From: Microcaldota archaeon
GTDB lineage: Archaea; Micrarchaeota; Micrarchaeia; Micrarchaeales; CABMGC01
Reading direction: 5' to 3'
DNA length: 21,693 nt
Assembly (NCBI GenBank): GCA_027449585.1
Contig: DAIDLJ010000013.1
Coordinates: forward strand, 352 to 22,044
The notes under the pieces are model-generated. The model was not told the DNA's origin. It saw only the letters and a program-made list of their open reading frames with translations, and did not search any database. Positions 1 through 7,670 of the stretch are shown piece after piece. The first letter of the stretch is position 1. Every line of letters begins with the position of its first letter. Position numbers and translations under genes: made by a program.

Positions 1-229
1 CCACAGTTACAGCAAGCTTGAGGTTGAACCGGCCTCTTTCTATTTCATTCCTTGCAAAATGGGCATGCCCAGGCAATATGCACACTGCATAAGCCCCGAG
101 CTTTGCCGCATGACTAACAAGATCTTTTATCTGTCCATCCGTGCTAAATGCCTTGAGATTGGTATAATCTATAAGACCCATCACACCCGCAGCATCAAGG
201 CGAGTTTTCTTTCTAGATTCGTTATCCAT
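1..229 (-). CDS. deoC: Deoxyribose-phosphate aldolase, N-terminal part (cut by window edge)
   Basis: The minus-strand reading frame from the ATG at 229 runs open to the window edge and gives 76 residues. They include LIDYTNLKAFST near the N-terminus and AYAVCILPGHAHFA further on. These match the class I DeoC family signatures, usually LIDHTNLK and a VCVNP-like strand, and the piece ends in LAVTV, the strand that continues as VVGFP in the family. The family cleaves 2-deoxyribose 5-phosphate to glyceraldehyde 3-phosphate and acetaldehyde through a Schiff-base lysine, in deoxynucleoside salvage. The catalytic lysines lie beyond the window and cannot be checked. The family His in LIDHTNLK is Tyr here. 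The gene diverges from the DUF929 unit, with a TATA-like box about 28 bases before the ATG, so a leaderless transcript is likely. Confidence 0.85.
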   Translation of the reverse strand, partial: MDNESRKKTRLDAAGVMGLIDYTNLKAFSTDGQIKDLVSHAAKLGAYAVCILPGHAHFARNEIERGRFNLKLAVTV

Positions 230-252
230 AATAAAGTATTTATCCAAAGCCC

Positions 253-260
253 TATTTATT
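253..260 (-). promoter_or_regulatory. TATA box for deoC
   Basis: On the minus strand the sequence reads AATAAATA, centred about 28 bases before the deoC ATG. That is the spacing expected for a leaderless archaeal transcript. No clear BRE purine run could be judged by eye. Confidence 0.45.
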
Positions 261-288
261 CCATGCACTTTGCGAAACGGTTGCAACA

Positions 289-298
289 TTTTAAATAA
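289..298 (+). promoter_or_regulatory. TATA box for the DUF929 unit
   Basis: TTTTAAATAA is centred about 33 bases before the ATG at 327. This predicts a transcript with only a few leader bases and favours the ATG at 327 over the TTG at 318. Confidence 0.5.
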
Positions 299-326
299 TC
301 TAACGAACATCTAGTAATTGATCCTT

Positions 327-1340
327 ATGCCTTCAAAGAGACCAATGAAAACTGACCAGTTGCATATATTGAAGATTGTATCATACAGCGCATTCGTACT
401 GGCAGTCCTAGCCCTAATCTCATCTCTTGTGATACTCTACACGCTTGCACCTATGGTATTTAAATCCTCAAATCAGTCTTCATCCACTTCACAGCAGTCA
501 AATACGGGGCATACGGGCACTTTAGCAGGAATCGACAATCCACTCAACAGTTCATCCCTTTCAATAATAAACAACGCTCCAAACGCGTACTTCGAGAAGG
601 CCGGAGAGATGTACCTCAACGGAACCTTATCCGATCCAGTATTTCTTAGCTCCACAAAGATAACTCCATTCAATCTTAATGACGGAAAAGCAACTGTTTT
701 GTATTTTGGCTCAATAACTTGTGTTTTCTGCGGAGAAAATAGGTGGGCAATGGCTCTTGCACTATCACGATTCGGTAGTTTTTCGCAGCTATTCATAGGA
801 TATTCATCTCTTGGAGATGGCGATCTGCCCACACTTTACTGGAATAAGGTAAACTACAATGGTTCATCCGATTCTCTTGGAAATTATTATTCAAGCAGCG
901 CGCTGAACTTTATGTCGATAGAGGACACGCACCCAATAACCGGCGGATTTGCGCTTAACTCCATGCCGCAGATAAAGGCAAACATCAACGCCCAGAATAG
1001 CACGGCGTATTCTGCAGCATTTGATTACATACTTAATTTGAGTAACAACAAAACTACTGTATTCCAAGGCACGCCATACACTATATGGGGCAATTACCTA
1101 TTCTCCGGTGCAGATGCAGAGGTGTTTGGGAATACAACTCCAAGCGGCAGCACACTACCACTCACCTACATGACCCACGGGCAGGTTTTTGCTCAGCTTG
1201 CAAATCCCTCAGATCAGTTCGCGTACGGCGAATACGCCGCTGCGGATGTATATGTAGCTGCAATATGCAAGTCAATAAACAACACTGCCAGCGTCTGCTC
1301 ACTCCCCGCAATAAATGCGCTTGAGGCTTCATATAAGTGA
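327..1340 (+). CDS. DUF929 family thioredoxin-like membrane-anchored protein
   Basis: The protein has 337 residues from the ATG at 327. A TTG at 318 is in frame but sits too close to the promoter. One hydrophobic segment (about residues 17-40) after a short basic tail fits an N-terminal membrane anchor with the rest outside the cell. A Ser/Gln/Thr-rich linker follows. A thioredoxin-like strand then leads into CVFCGENRW, with cysteines near residues 132 and 135. The pattern of a strand, Cys-x-x-Cys, then an E-x-R-W helix is typical of the archaeal DUF929 family. A second cysteine pair lies near the C-terminus (ICKSINN and SVCSLPA) and could form a structural or exchange disulfide. Several N-x-S/T sites suggest surface glycosylation. 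It is probably an extracytoplasmic thiol-disulfide protein; substrate and direction of exchange are unknown. It is followed after six bases by a membrane protein with a Cys-x-Cys motif. Confidence 0.75.
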   Translation: MPSKRPMKTDQLHILKIVSYSAFVLAVLALISSLVILYTLAPMVFKSSNQSSSTSQQSNTGHTGTLAGIDNPLNSSSLSIINNAPNAYFEKAGEMYLNGTLSDPVFLSSTKITPFNLNDGKATVLYFGSITCVFCGENRWAMALALSRFGSFSQLFIGYSSLGDGDLPTLYWNKVNYNGSSDSLGNYYSSSALNFMSIEDTHPITGGFALNSMPQIKANINAQNSTAYSAAFDYILNLSNNKTTVFQGTPYTIWGNYLFSGADAEVFGNTTPSGSTLPLTYMTHGQVFAQLANPSDQFAYGEYAAADVYVAAICKSINNTASVCSLPAINALEASYK

Positions 1341-1346
1341 ATATAA

Positions 1347-1853
1347 ATGCGATTAAAGAGCGCAAGGCTCCTGACTGCACTGAGGATTTACTCTAACGTG
1401 AAGTATCTCCTACTAGCCATTGTCAGTTCTATTGCCTTCTTCTACCTGTTCAGGTACTTGATAGCCTCAAATAACCACGGAATCTTCCTGTTGCTGATGC
1501 CTATCTATGTCATATACGCGTTAGTTGCAACGTCCGGAATCCTCTTTTCCATAAGCGTATTTACAATGTCATATTCAATTGCGTCACGCAAACTAGGCGC
1601 CATGGGTGGATTAGAAGGAGTCATAGCTCCATCGATAGGTGGCCTAGTGGCAAGTTGCGCGTGCACATTCCCGCTTCTTGAATCCGTTTTGTTATTTCTA
1701 GGAGTCAACACCTTTGATGCGATAGGGATAGTCTCTGCTATAGATGGCTATCAGGTCTGGATAATAAGCGCAATGATACTTATAAACCTAGGAATGATTT
1801 ACTACTATCTTGGGAAGATATCTGTTCCTCCTGGTAGGAAGAAAAGGAAATAA
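1347..1853 (+). CDS. Small polytopic membrane protein with Cys-Ala-Cys motif
   Basis: I do not recognise a named family with confidence. The 168-residue protein has a basic N-terminus, four likely membrane segments (about residues 19-40, 46-75, 92-120 and 134-154) and a strongly basic tail ending RKKRK, which should be cytoplasmic. The third segment contains GGLVASCACTFPLLES, with cysteines at about 104 and 106 next to glycines and a proline. Thiol-active or metal-binding membrane proteins can place paired cysteines like this, at the mouth of a helix. The start codon lies six bases after the DUF929 stop, so the two are almost certainly co-transcribed. The inferred role is passing electrons or metal to the DUF929 partner, in the way CcdA/DsbD or VKOR serve thioredoxin-like proteins. 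It resembles neither in sequence. Its stop codon directly abuts that of the convergent gene. Confidence 0.6.
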   Translation: MRLKSARLLTALRIYSNVKYLLLAIVSSIAFFYLFRYLIASNNHGIFLLLMPIYVIYALVATSGILFSISVFTMSYSIASRKLGAMGGLEGVIAPSIGGLVASCACTFPLLESVLLFLGVNTFDAIGIVSAIDGYQVWIISAMILINLGMIYYYLGKISVPPGRKKRK

Positions 1854-4592
1854 TCAGTTCCTTGCCTTTACCGCAGCCTTCTTTTGAGTCTGTGAAGCCT
1901 TCTCTCCCTGCAGAGGTATGTCATATGTCCTCCTATCTCTTAAGAACTGAGTGAATAGTTCGTCCTTTACATTGAGCTGCGACCTAAGGCGCGGTTCGTA
2001 GGTAAGCTCAGAAATCTCACCATCCTTGACACCTATGTCCAGATGCAGATATCCTGTAAACGTGTTTGTAGGAGATACTGGGACCTGGATTGTCTTCACG
2101 AACGGATCGGTGTTCGTTGCCTGCATTGTGGGCCCCTGTACTACCTCTGTATTGTTGTTGTTGACCTCCCTTATCGAGTGAAGATGCCCGGTTATGACTA
2201 AAGAGGCATTGCTCCTCTTGCTCGTCATGGCCTGTGCCACTTTTGCGTCATCCTGGGCAAGCCCATGCCTTATTTCAACATCAAGTCCGTTTATTCTAAA
2301 CGTCTCCGCCGCTATGTCGCTTCCGCTCCCCTTCTTTATCTGCTTTCTCCAGTCCGCAGGTATCGACTTGCTGCCAGACTTCACTGCTCCATCTAACATC
2401 ATCTCTATATGGGCGGCAAGTATTGAAGCTTCGTCATGTTGCGAATCGCCATGTGTCTTGTTGTAGTGGTTTCCAGAGACTATCGCAATCATCCCTCCCC
2501 TCGATATCACATCAAAGACCAGGTCGCTTATCGCATCCACAAATACCTTTGGCTGGTTGTCTATGTTTGATATGGCATTGCTGCGCAGCTTCTTTAACGC
2601 ACCTAGAACCTCGGCATTCACCTTTGCCGACTTGTAGCCCTTGTCCTTTAGCCACTTCTCATATTCCTCTATTATCGAGACATCATTCTCCGGTCTTGCC
2701 GTGTACTTATAGTTCCTCAGGTTGCCCTCTATGTTGTCTCCGTCCAGCACGAGAAGGTTGGGTCTTCTAGCAAGCGCGTCCTTCGCGGCTGCCTTAAGCA
2801 TCTCCAAGTTTCCATGGTTCCCTATATGCACATCAGTGAATTCCACAACGCTAAGCCTCATAGCTTCTTCAGGAACTCTACCATCAGCTCCAGGAGCAAG
2901 TCCCCTTAGCAATCCTTCTGTGGCATGAGTCAACTCCCTATCCTTTACCTCCGAAGGCCTCCTAGACCTTATAACCGCCCTTGCAAGAGGTGCATTTTCG
3001 GCCTTCACTGCCCCAAGATCCTCTGCTGCCGTATCTACCTTCACGCCTTCCTTGAATTTTGCGATAAGCCTCTTAAGTGCGTCTGCCTCTTTAATGTCAT
3101 CCCTTGCTCTTTCATCATTCAACCTCTTGGACTTGAGCGTCTCATGCAGTACGCTTCCATCGGCAAGTATTTTTATGATGCTAGCGCTCGAATCGACGAC
3201 TCCGCGAGGCACCAGCCTGGTCTCATCAGTCCTTATGTTGTTAAGGTATGCAAGCGTATTCTTCTGCACATCTAGGAATGGCCCCTGCGATAGAGCAACA
3301 GCCACGGTGTTCTTTTGGTCTGTCCACGGATCCATTGCAAATGACGTGAACATATTCCTTCCGCGTATGAATACATTCAACTGTGCAGAATCCAATGTCG
3401 ACTTCTCTTTTAGCGAGCGAGTGACTATGAAAGCGGTCTTGAGGAACTGTGCATTGCTGTTTACCTTGTAGGCATCGGTTCCACCTAAGCCGTCAGTAAC
3501 AACCACATTGAATTCTAATCCATTCAGCTTCCTCTCGTAAACCTGCAGCGAGCTCTCCTGTATCGTGACCTCTCTTTTCCTTCCTAATGCATCCTTGAGG
3601 TTAGACATGTAGTATGATTTTGCAAGAAGGTCTATTACCTCGTTCGCATTTTTTGGAAGCGGGATATTCCCTGTGAACTTGTATATCCGTGCATGTCTTG
3701 CAAGAAGGTCCCTTGCTGTCTCTCCATCAGCACTCTCGTTGTATCTCTTCATTAGAGCTCTAACTCTATTCCCGAGACGCTTGGCCTCCTTTTCAAGTCT
3801 TTCATACTCAGGAGTTCCGCTCGCAGCCTCCTTCATCAGGTCATTTGTCCTATTCATCTCCGTCTTTGCCTGTTCAACCTTGTTGCTTATGACTTCCCGC
3901 GGGGTGTTTGCAAGCACAAGCTGGTTAAGTATGTTTAGAAGATCCTTCCTCTCTTCGAACTCCTTCAGCTCATCCTTGTTCAGTCGCATGTTTTGTGTGA
4001 CATTCTTGAGATCCTCTTTGAATTTTGCAGCTTGAGCTTCATCCGAGGCCTCGGATATCCTTTTGATGAGATCAGTCTCAGCCCTTTTAAGCGACTCCAC
4101 TATCGCCTTCCTGCTCTCTATGTCCATATCAACTGCGTTGATCTTGGGCTCGAAAGGATATGCTTTGTCATCATCCTTATCCTTGAGTATGCCTCTTACT
4201 CCGTCAAGATAGAGGTTGCTCAGATCCAGCTTTATCGTATCTATATTCTTCTGGTCTGCTCTTCCCATAACGTATATGAATTCAGAGCTTTCTGGAAGTG
4301 CATTTAGTAGCCTCTCCATATGGGGCTTCATCACGGCCGCCGCTCCCTCTATGTTGGTGACCCCTTCAACCACCATTCTTAGCTGGTCCTTGTTCCTCTC
4401 CCCTCCCCTGTTAACAGGCATCTCTGGAAGAAGCCCCCCGTTTACAACGAATAGGTTTGGCCTTTCGCCCTCCGGAAGATTATTTATGTAGTGGGCAAGT
4501 CCGATCAATCCATCTTCATACATCGATTTCTTTGCGCCATTAATCTCTGACACAACGAGTATGTTATAAGACCCCTTGTCCGTATCAGACAT
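1854..4592 (-). CDS. Large two-headed calcineurin-like phosphoesterase, N-terminal half degenerate
   Basis: The protein has 912 residues from the ATG at 4592, which follows a GGGAG stretch. A GTG at 4604 is an alternative that would fit a leaderless transcript. Residue numbers here are from the GTG. The C-terminal third holds a complete metallophosphoesterase set: TDVHIG (591, 593), DGDNIEG (623), SGNHYNKTHGD (712, 713), a His at 780, and TGHLHS (807, 809). The N-terminal part repeats the layout with catalytic residues gone: VVSEINGAKK, VVNGGLLP in place of a Gly-Asp, and YVMGRADQ in place of Gly-Asn-His-Asp. A charged coiled-coil (about 165-295) interrupts it, and a strand-rich tail (about 360-490) follows. 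Most family members have 250-400 residues, so this is unusually long. Substrate is unknown: nucleic acid, nucleotide or phosphoprotein are all possible. No signal peptide or membrane segment is visible, so it is probably cytoplasmic. Confidence 0.75.
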   Translation of the reverse strand: MSDTDKGSYNILVVSEINGAKKSMYEDGLIGLAHYINNLPEGERPNLFVVNGGLLPEMPVNRGGERNKDQLRMVVEGVTNIEGAAAVMKPHMERLLNALPESSEFIYVMGRADQKNIDTIKLDLSNLYLDGVRGILKDKDDDKAYPFEPKINAVDMDIESRKAIVESLKRAETDLIKRISEASDEAQAAKFKEDLKNVTQNMRLNKDELKEFEERKDLLNILNQLVLANTPREVISNKVEQAKTEMNRTNDLMKEAASGTPEYERLEKEAKRLGNRVRALMKRYNESADGETARDLLARHARIYKFTGNIPLPKNANEVIDLLAKSYYMSNLKDALGRKREVTIQESSLQVYERKLNGLEFNVVVTDGLGGTDAYKVNSNAQFLKTAFIVTRSLKEKSTLDSAQLNVFIRGRNMFTSFAMDPWTDQKNTVAVALSQGPFLDVQKNTLAYLNNIRTDETRLVPRGVVDSSASIIKILADGSVLHETLKSKRLNDERARDDIKEADALKRLIAKFKEGVKVDTAAEDLGAVKAENAPLARAVIRSRRPSEVKDRELTHATEGLLRGLAPGADGRVPEEAMRLSVVEFTDVHIGNHGNLEMLKAAAKDALARRPNLLVLDGDNIEGNLRNYKYTARPENDVSIIEEYEKWLKDKGYKSAKVNAEVLGALKKLRSNAISNIDNQPKVFVDAISDLVFDVISRGGMIAIVSGNHYNKTHGDSQHDEASILAAHIEMMLDGAVKSGSKSIPADWRKQIKKGSGSDIAAETFRINGLDVEIRHGLAQDDAKVAQAMTSKRSNASLVITGHLHSIREVNNNNTEVVQGPTMQATNTDPFVKTIQVPVSPTNTFTGYLHLDIGVKDGEISELTYEPRLRSQLNVKDELFTQFLRDRRTYDIPLQGEKASQTQKKAAVKARN

Positions 4593-4625
4593 CCTATCTC
4601 CCACAATTTACCCTTAAGACTTCTG

Positions 4626-4635
4626 ATATTTAAAT
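4626..4635 (-). promoter_or_regulatory. TATA box for the large phosphoesterase
   Basis: The minus strand reads ATTTAAATAT here. It predicts transcription starting near 4605, which suits either a leaderless GTG at 4604 or the ATG at 4592 with a 12-base leader containing GGGAG. Confidence 0.5.
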
Positions 4636-4763
4636 CTGCTCTACAACAAAAATATCTTAAGCTTTGGCGATGATATAATTGTCCCTGTAGGGCCCATTTT
4701 TGCAGATTTATGGAAAACCAGGCCGCCAGGTCGTCTTTTAAGCGTTTGTCGTTGAACAAAACA

Positions 4764-4773
4764 TATAATTAAA
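4764..4773 (+). promoter_or_regulatory. TATA box for the AAA-associated domain gene
   Basis: TATAATTAAA lies about 31 bases before the ATG at 4800, so the message should have almost no leader. The remaining roughly 110 bases of this divergent region hold nothing I can identify. Confidence 0.5.
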
Positions 4774-4799
4774 AGCTTTATTCTATCATATAAATCGGT

Positions 4800-5282
4800 A
4801 TGGAAGATCTTTTTCCTCTAGGTACCGGTATTGGTAGGGTAAGAGGCATAATAAACATAATGAAGCAGCACAAGGGACGCATCGGTATGTCTGAGCTCGC
4901 CGAGGAAGCCGAGGAGCATGTCGACGATCTCTTGCCACTCATAGAGGCATGCAAACTTTTGGGGCTGGTCCTAATAGACGACTCAGAGCTTAGACTTACT
5001 GAAGCAGGGTCAAAAGTCACGTTTTCAAATTTTTCGAAGACCATACATGAGAAGCTCTCAAAGGTTGAGCCATTTAAGTCTGCCCTAAAGATAATGGGCG
5101 ATGGCGAGGTCACTACAAAGGAGCTCTTCGAGACGCTCAGGGATAGAGGAATAATACTTCATGGAGACGAGGCAACGAATGATATGCTGCTTAAGAATCT
5201 ATTCATAAGATGGGGCGTTCGTGGGAAACTTATGAGCTATGACTCCGATGCTGACTGCTGGAAGAAGCTTAGGACGGCTTAG
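4800..5282 (+). CDS. Stand-alone AAA-associated (ABC transporter C-terminal) domain protein
   Basis: The 160-residue protein looks like the domain normally found at the C-terminus of nitrate/taurine-type ABC ATPases (the AAA-associated domain). The N-terminal half has a winged-helix-like region, with MSELAEEAEEHVDDLLPLIE followed by a LLGLVLIDDSELRLTEAG segment. The C-terminal half ends in a FIRWGVRGKLMSYDSDAD stretch, corresponding to the family's 'ii-WgRyaelf-yd' ending. In the family this part probably senses a ligand or tunes the ATPase. Here it is a separate gene, on the opposite strand to the ATPase and overlapping it tail to tail by three bases (5279-5281). The ATPase beside it lacks this domain, so the pair looks like a split version of one protein. 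It could instead act as an independent regulator. Confidence 0.7.
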   Translation: MEDLFPLGTGIGRVRGIINIMKQHKGRIGMSELAEEAEEHVDDLLPLIEACKLLGLVLIDDSELRLTEAGSKVTFSNFSKTIHEKLSKVEPFKSALKIMGDGEVTTKELFETLRDRGIILHGDEATNDMLLKNLFIRWGVRGKLMSYDSDADCWKKLRTA

Positions 5283-6043
5283 TCTTGTGCAAGTACTGAA
5301 TATATCCTGTCAACGTAGTCTGCAAACTGTTTTGATCTCTTGTCCCTAGGACGCGCACCGCTCACCTTTATTATCTCCTTCACCCTCGAAGGCTTATCCG
5401 AAAGCACGACTATCTTATCTGATAGCTCTACTGCCTCTTCGACGTTGTGCGTAACCATTATTACGGCGTTCACAGATATGTTCTTGTTCTCCAGCATGTA
5501 TATGATGTCTGACCTGAGCGAGTTTGCGGTAAGCTCATCAAGCGAGCTAAATGGCTCGTCCATTAAGAGGACTTGTGGATCGGAGGCTATGGACCTTGCT
5601 ATACCAACCCGCTGTTTCATGCCACCGCTAAGCGCGTTTGGATAATATCCCTCAAAGCCACTCAATCCGAACCTGTCAAGCAGCTCAGAAGCCTTCTTAT
5701 CCTTGGCTTCGTCGCTCATTTCGGATCTGGAGAGGCCTATCTTCACGTTATCCTGATTGGTAAGCCATGGCAGCAGGGCAAAATCCTGGAAGACAAAAGC
5801 TATCTTCCTATTGGGCTCAGTTATCTCCTTATTTCCGAAGAATACCCTGCCAGATGTCGGTGTTATTAGCCCGGCTATTATCCTAAGGAGCGTGCTCTTC
5901 CCACACCCCGAAGGGCCCACAATAGATATGAATTCCCCCTTGTTTGCCTGGAATGATATGCTGTCTATTATTTCGAGATTGCTGTTCTTGAATAGAAATG
6001 AGACCTTTTCTAGCGTTATCATTTTCATGTGCTCATCCCGCAT
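5279..6043 (-). CDS. ABC transporter ATPase, nitrate/sulfonate/taurine (SsuB/TauB-like) type
   Basis: The 254-residue protein carries every ABC ATPase motif in order: Walker A GPSGCGKST (43-51), a Q-loop in VFQDFALLPWLT (Gln 86), the signature LSGGMKQ (138-144), Walker B VLLMDEPFSSLDE (from 158) and an H-loop VTHN (His 199). The LLPWLT after the Q-loop is typical of the NitT/TauT group. It powers the permease encoded just upstream on the same strand. The ATG at 6043 overlaps the permease stop by 11 bases. An internal ATG at 6028, preceded by GGGATGA, would give a more usual N-terminus (MKMITLEKV), so translational coupling is likely either way. No solute-binding protein gene lies in the window. 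The substrate is probably an anion, but this cannot be settled from the sequence. Confidence 0.92.
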   Translation of the reverse strand: MRDEHMKMITLEKVSFLFKNSNLEIIDSISFQANKGEFISIVGPSGCGKSTLLRIIAGLITPTSGRVFFGNKEITEPNRKIAFVFQDFALLPWLTNQDNVKIGLSRSEMSDEAKDKKASELLDRFGLSGFEGYYPNALSGGMKQRVGIARSIASDPQVLLMDEPFSSLDELTANSLRSDIIYMLENKNISVNAVIMVTHNVEEAVELSDKIVVLSDKPSRVKEIIKVSGARPRDKRSKQFADYVDRIYSVLAQD

Positions 6044-7598
6044 AGACTTTCGTTACCTTATTGTAAAGTTTCTTCCAAACGAATGTATTCACTAACAATA
6101 TCATCACTACAAGATTTAAAAGAGCAACCATCATTAGTCCTATGCCCTGCCCTCCTGGAGCAAGGGATAGGTCTAGCAGCTTACCAATTCCAACACCTAC
6201 GCTGCTCACAACATTGGTTGTGCCTGTAACGCCAGATGTGGTGAAGTATTCTGCAACTATGCTTGCATTCCATTCCGCAGCGATGCCAGTCAGGGCGCCT
6301 GTAACAAGGCCCGGAAGTATGGCCTTTAGGTATATATTCTTCCAAGCATTCGTACCTTTCACGCCAAATATCCTGCTCACCTCGAAGACATTCTGCGGCA
6401 TGGTTCTCACGCTTGCCATAATGCTGAATATGAGATACCATATACCACTAAGTATGAAAACTACCAGTGCCACCAACTCTCCTTGCTTTATCGTAACAGC
6501 TATGGCAGGAAGCAATATTGTAGCAGGTATCGAGGCAGCTATCTGGAAAAGGAGCATGTACTTGCGTCCGTACTTCGACATAAATATTAGGTACACGCAC
6601 AGGGGGACCGATATTGCAAGCATTATTGCAAACGCCAGCCACACACGCGCAAAAGACGCCGCAAGAGCAGGAAGCACTTGGGATTCATAACCAAGCAGTA
6701 CTGGATTAGAAGCAAAAGTATATAGCGCTCCAGCAACAAGAAGCACAACAACAGCGTATCCCAGTATCTTTAAATCCCTGCGCTCCTCGACCACCGGCAC
6801 TCTGCTTATGTGTTTTCTTCCCTTTACTATCCTATTGGATTTTATTATCATCGGAGCGCTAGATATCCTCCTTGATACCCACCCTAGCAGAGCACGCTCA
6901 TATCTCGGCGCATTGCCCTGCTGCACCTTCTGCTGGCTCCTGATATGCCTTGTAGAATATTCCTCAAGCGGCCGAAAGAACAGGAACCGCGTTGCAATTA
7001 CAAATACCACAAACACGGCTATTCCGATAAGATATGGTATCGCGCCCTGATATGCCAGGCTGGCAAACGCAACACCTATTCCATACTTAACTTGCTCATT
7101 CGAAGCGCCAACAGAAAATATCTCACTAGTTACAAGGTAGAAAAGGCCTATCGACCATGAAAGTATTGATTGCTCGACTATCCTGGGCATTGCTGCGGGT
7201 ATGTATATCTTCTTTAGCCTCTCAAATCTATCAAAATCGTACAGGTCGGAAACTTCCAGGAACTCGCGGGGTATGGTCTTTATCGATTCATAGACTCCAA
7301 ATATTATGTTCCATACCATGCTTGTTATTATTAGGAATATTACTGCCGCGTTGATGCCTATGTATCCTGGAAGTATAACGACAAATACAAACAGCGCAAA
7401 TGGAAAGAAGGCAAGTATCGGTATGGTCTGCAGTATGTCCACCACCGGAAGTATTATCTTCTCGGCCTTCGGAGAGACGGCGGCATAGATGCCCACAACA
7501 ATGCTAATAAGCACTGAAATACCAAGAGCTATGAACATCCTTACCCATGAGGCTGACGTGTCAAGCACAAGCTGTAGGACAAGGGCAATGAAGTCCAT
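6033..7598 (-). CDS. ABC transporter permease with two fused membrane domains (duplicated anion permease type)
   Basis: The 521-residue protein contains two binding-protein-dependent transport membrane domains in tandem. Each has its own ATPase-coupling EAA-type loop: one around 115-141 (EVSDLYDFDRF through IYIPAAMP) and one around 395-420 (EVSRIFGVKG through NIYLKAILPG). About ten or more hydrophobic segments are visible. A basic cytoplasmic linker (about 215-275) joins the halves. The usual arrangement is one domain per polypeptide forming a dimer, so one such chain can supply both halves of the pore. This matches the archaeal and bacterial 'anion transport, duplicated permease component' group. 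Its start lies 26-27 bases from a good TATA box, so it leads a leaderless two-gene transcript with the ATPase. Confidence 0.88.
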   Translation of the reverse strand: MDFIALVLQLVLDTSASWVRMFIALGISVLISIVVGIYAAVSPKAEKIILPVVDILQTIPILAFFPFALFVFVVILPGYIGINAAVIFLIITSMVWNIIFGVYESIKTIPREFLEVSDLYDFDRFERLKKIYIPAAMPRIVEQSILSWSIGLFYLVTSEIFSVGASNEQVKYGIGVAFASLAYQGAIPYLIGIAVFVVFVIATRFLFFRPLEEYSTRHIRSQQKVQQGNAPRYERALLGWVSRRISSAPMIIKSNRIVKGRKHISRVPVVEERRDLKILGYAVVVLLVAGALYTFASNPVLLGYESQVLPALAASFARVWLAFAIMLAISVPLCVYLIFMSKYGRKYMLLFQIAASIPATILLPAIAVTIKQGELVALVVFILSGIWYLIFSIMASVRTMPQNVFEVSRIFGVKGTNAWKNIYLKAILPGLVTGALTGIAAEWNASIVAEYFTTSGVTGTTNVVSSVGVGIGKLLDLSLAPGGQGIGLMMVALLNLVVMILLVNTFVWKKLYNKVTKVYAG

Positions 7599-7620
7599 AC
7601 AATATTTGGGTCTAAAGAGA

Positions 7621-7628
7621 TAATATAA
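7621..7628 (-). promoter_or_regulatory. TATA box for the ABC permease-ATPase operon
   Basis: The minus strand reads TTATATTA, centred about 26-27 bases before the permease ATG at 7598. This is the standard distance for a leaderless archaeal transcript. Confidence 0.55.
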
Positions 7629-7638
7629 GTCTTTGTGT

Positions 7639-7646
7639 AAAATTTA
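7639..7646 (+). promoter_or_regulatory. Weak TATA-like box for the V4R-like/secY unit
   Basis: AAAATTTA is centred about 28 bases before the ATG at 7671. The match is modest. A purine-rich GGAAAAGGAAGG lies just before the ATG and could act as a ribosome binding site if the transcript starts earlier. Confidence 0.3.
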
Positions 7647-7670
7647 CTATAGATAGGAAAAGGAAGGCAT

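Noticed and set aside
473..832. Minus-strand open frame opposite the DUF929 gene.
   Set aside because: The plus-strand product carries the conserved thioredoxin-like motif; the antisense frame has low-complexity composition and no support.
4640..4760. Possible C/D-box small RNA (GATGATA near 4667) in the divergent gap.
   Set aside because: The C box is imperfect and no matching D, C' or D' boxes at proper spacing could be found.
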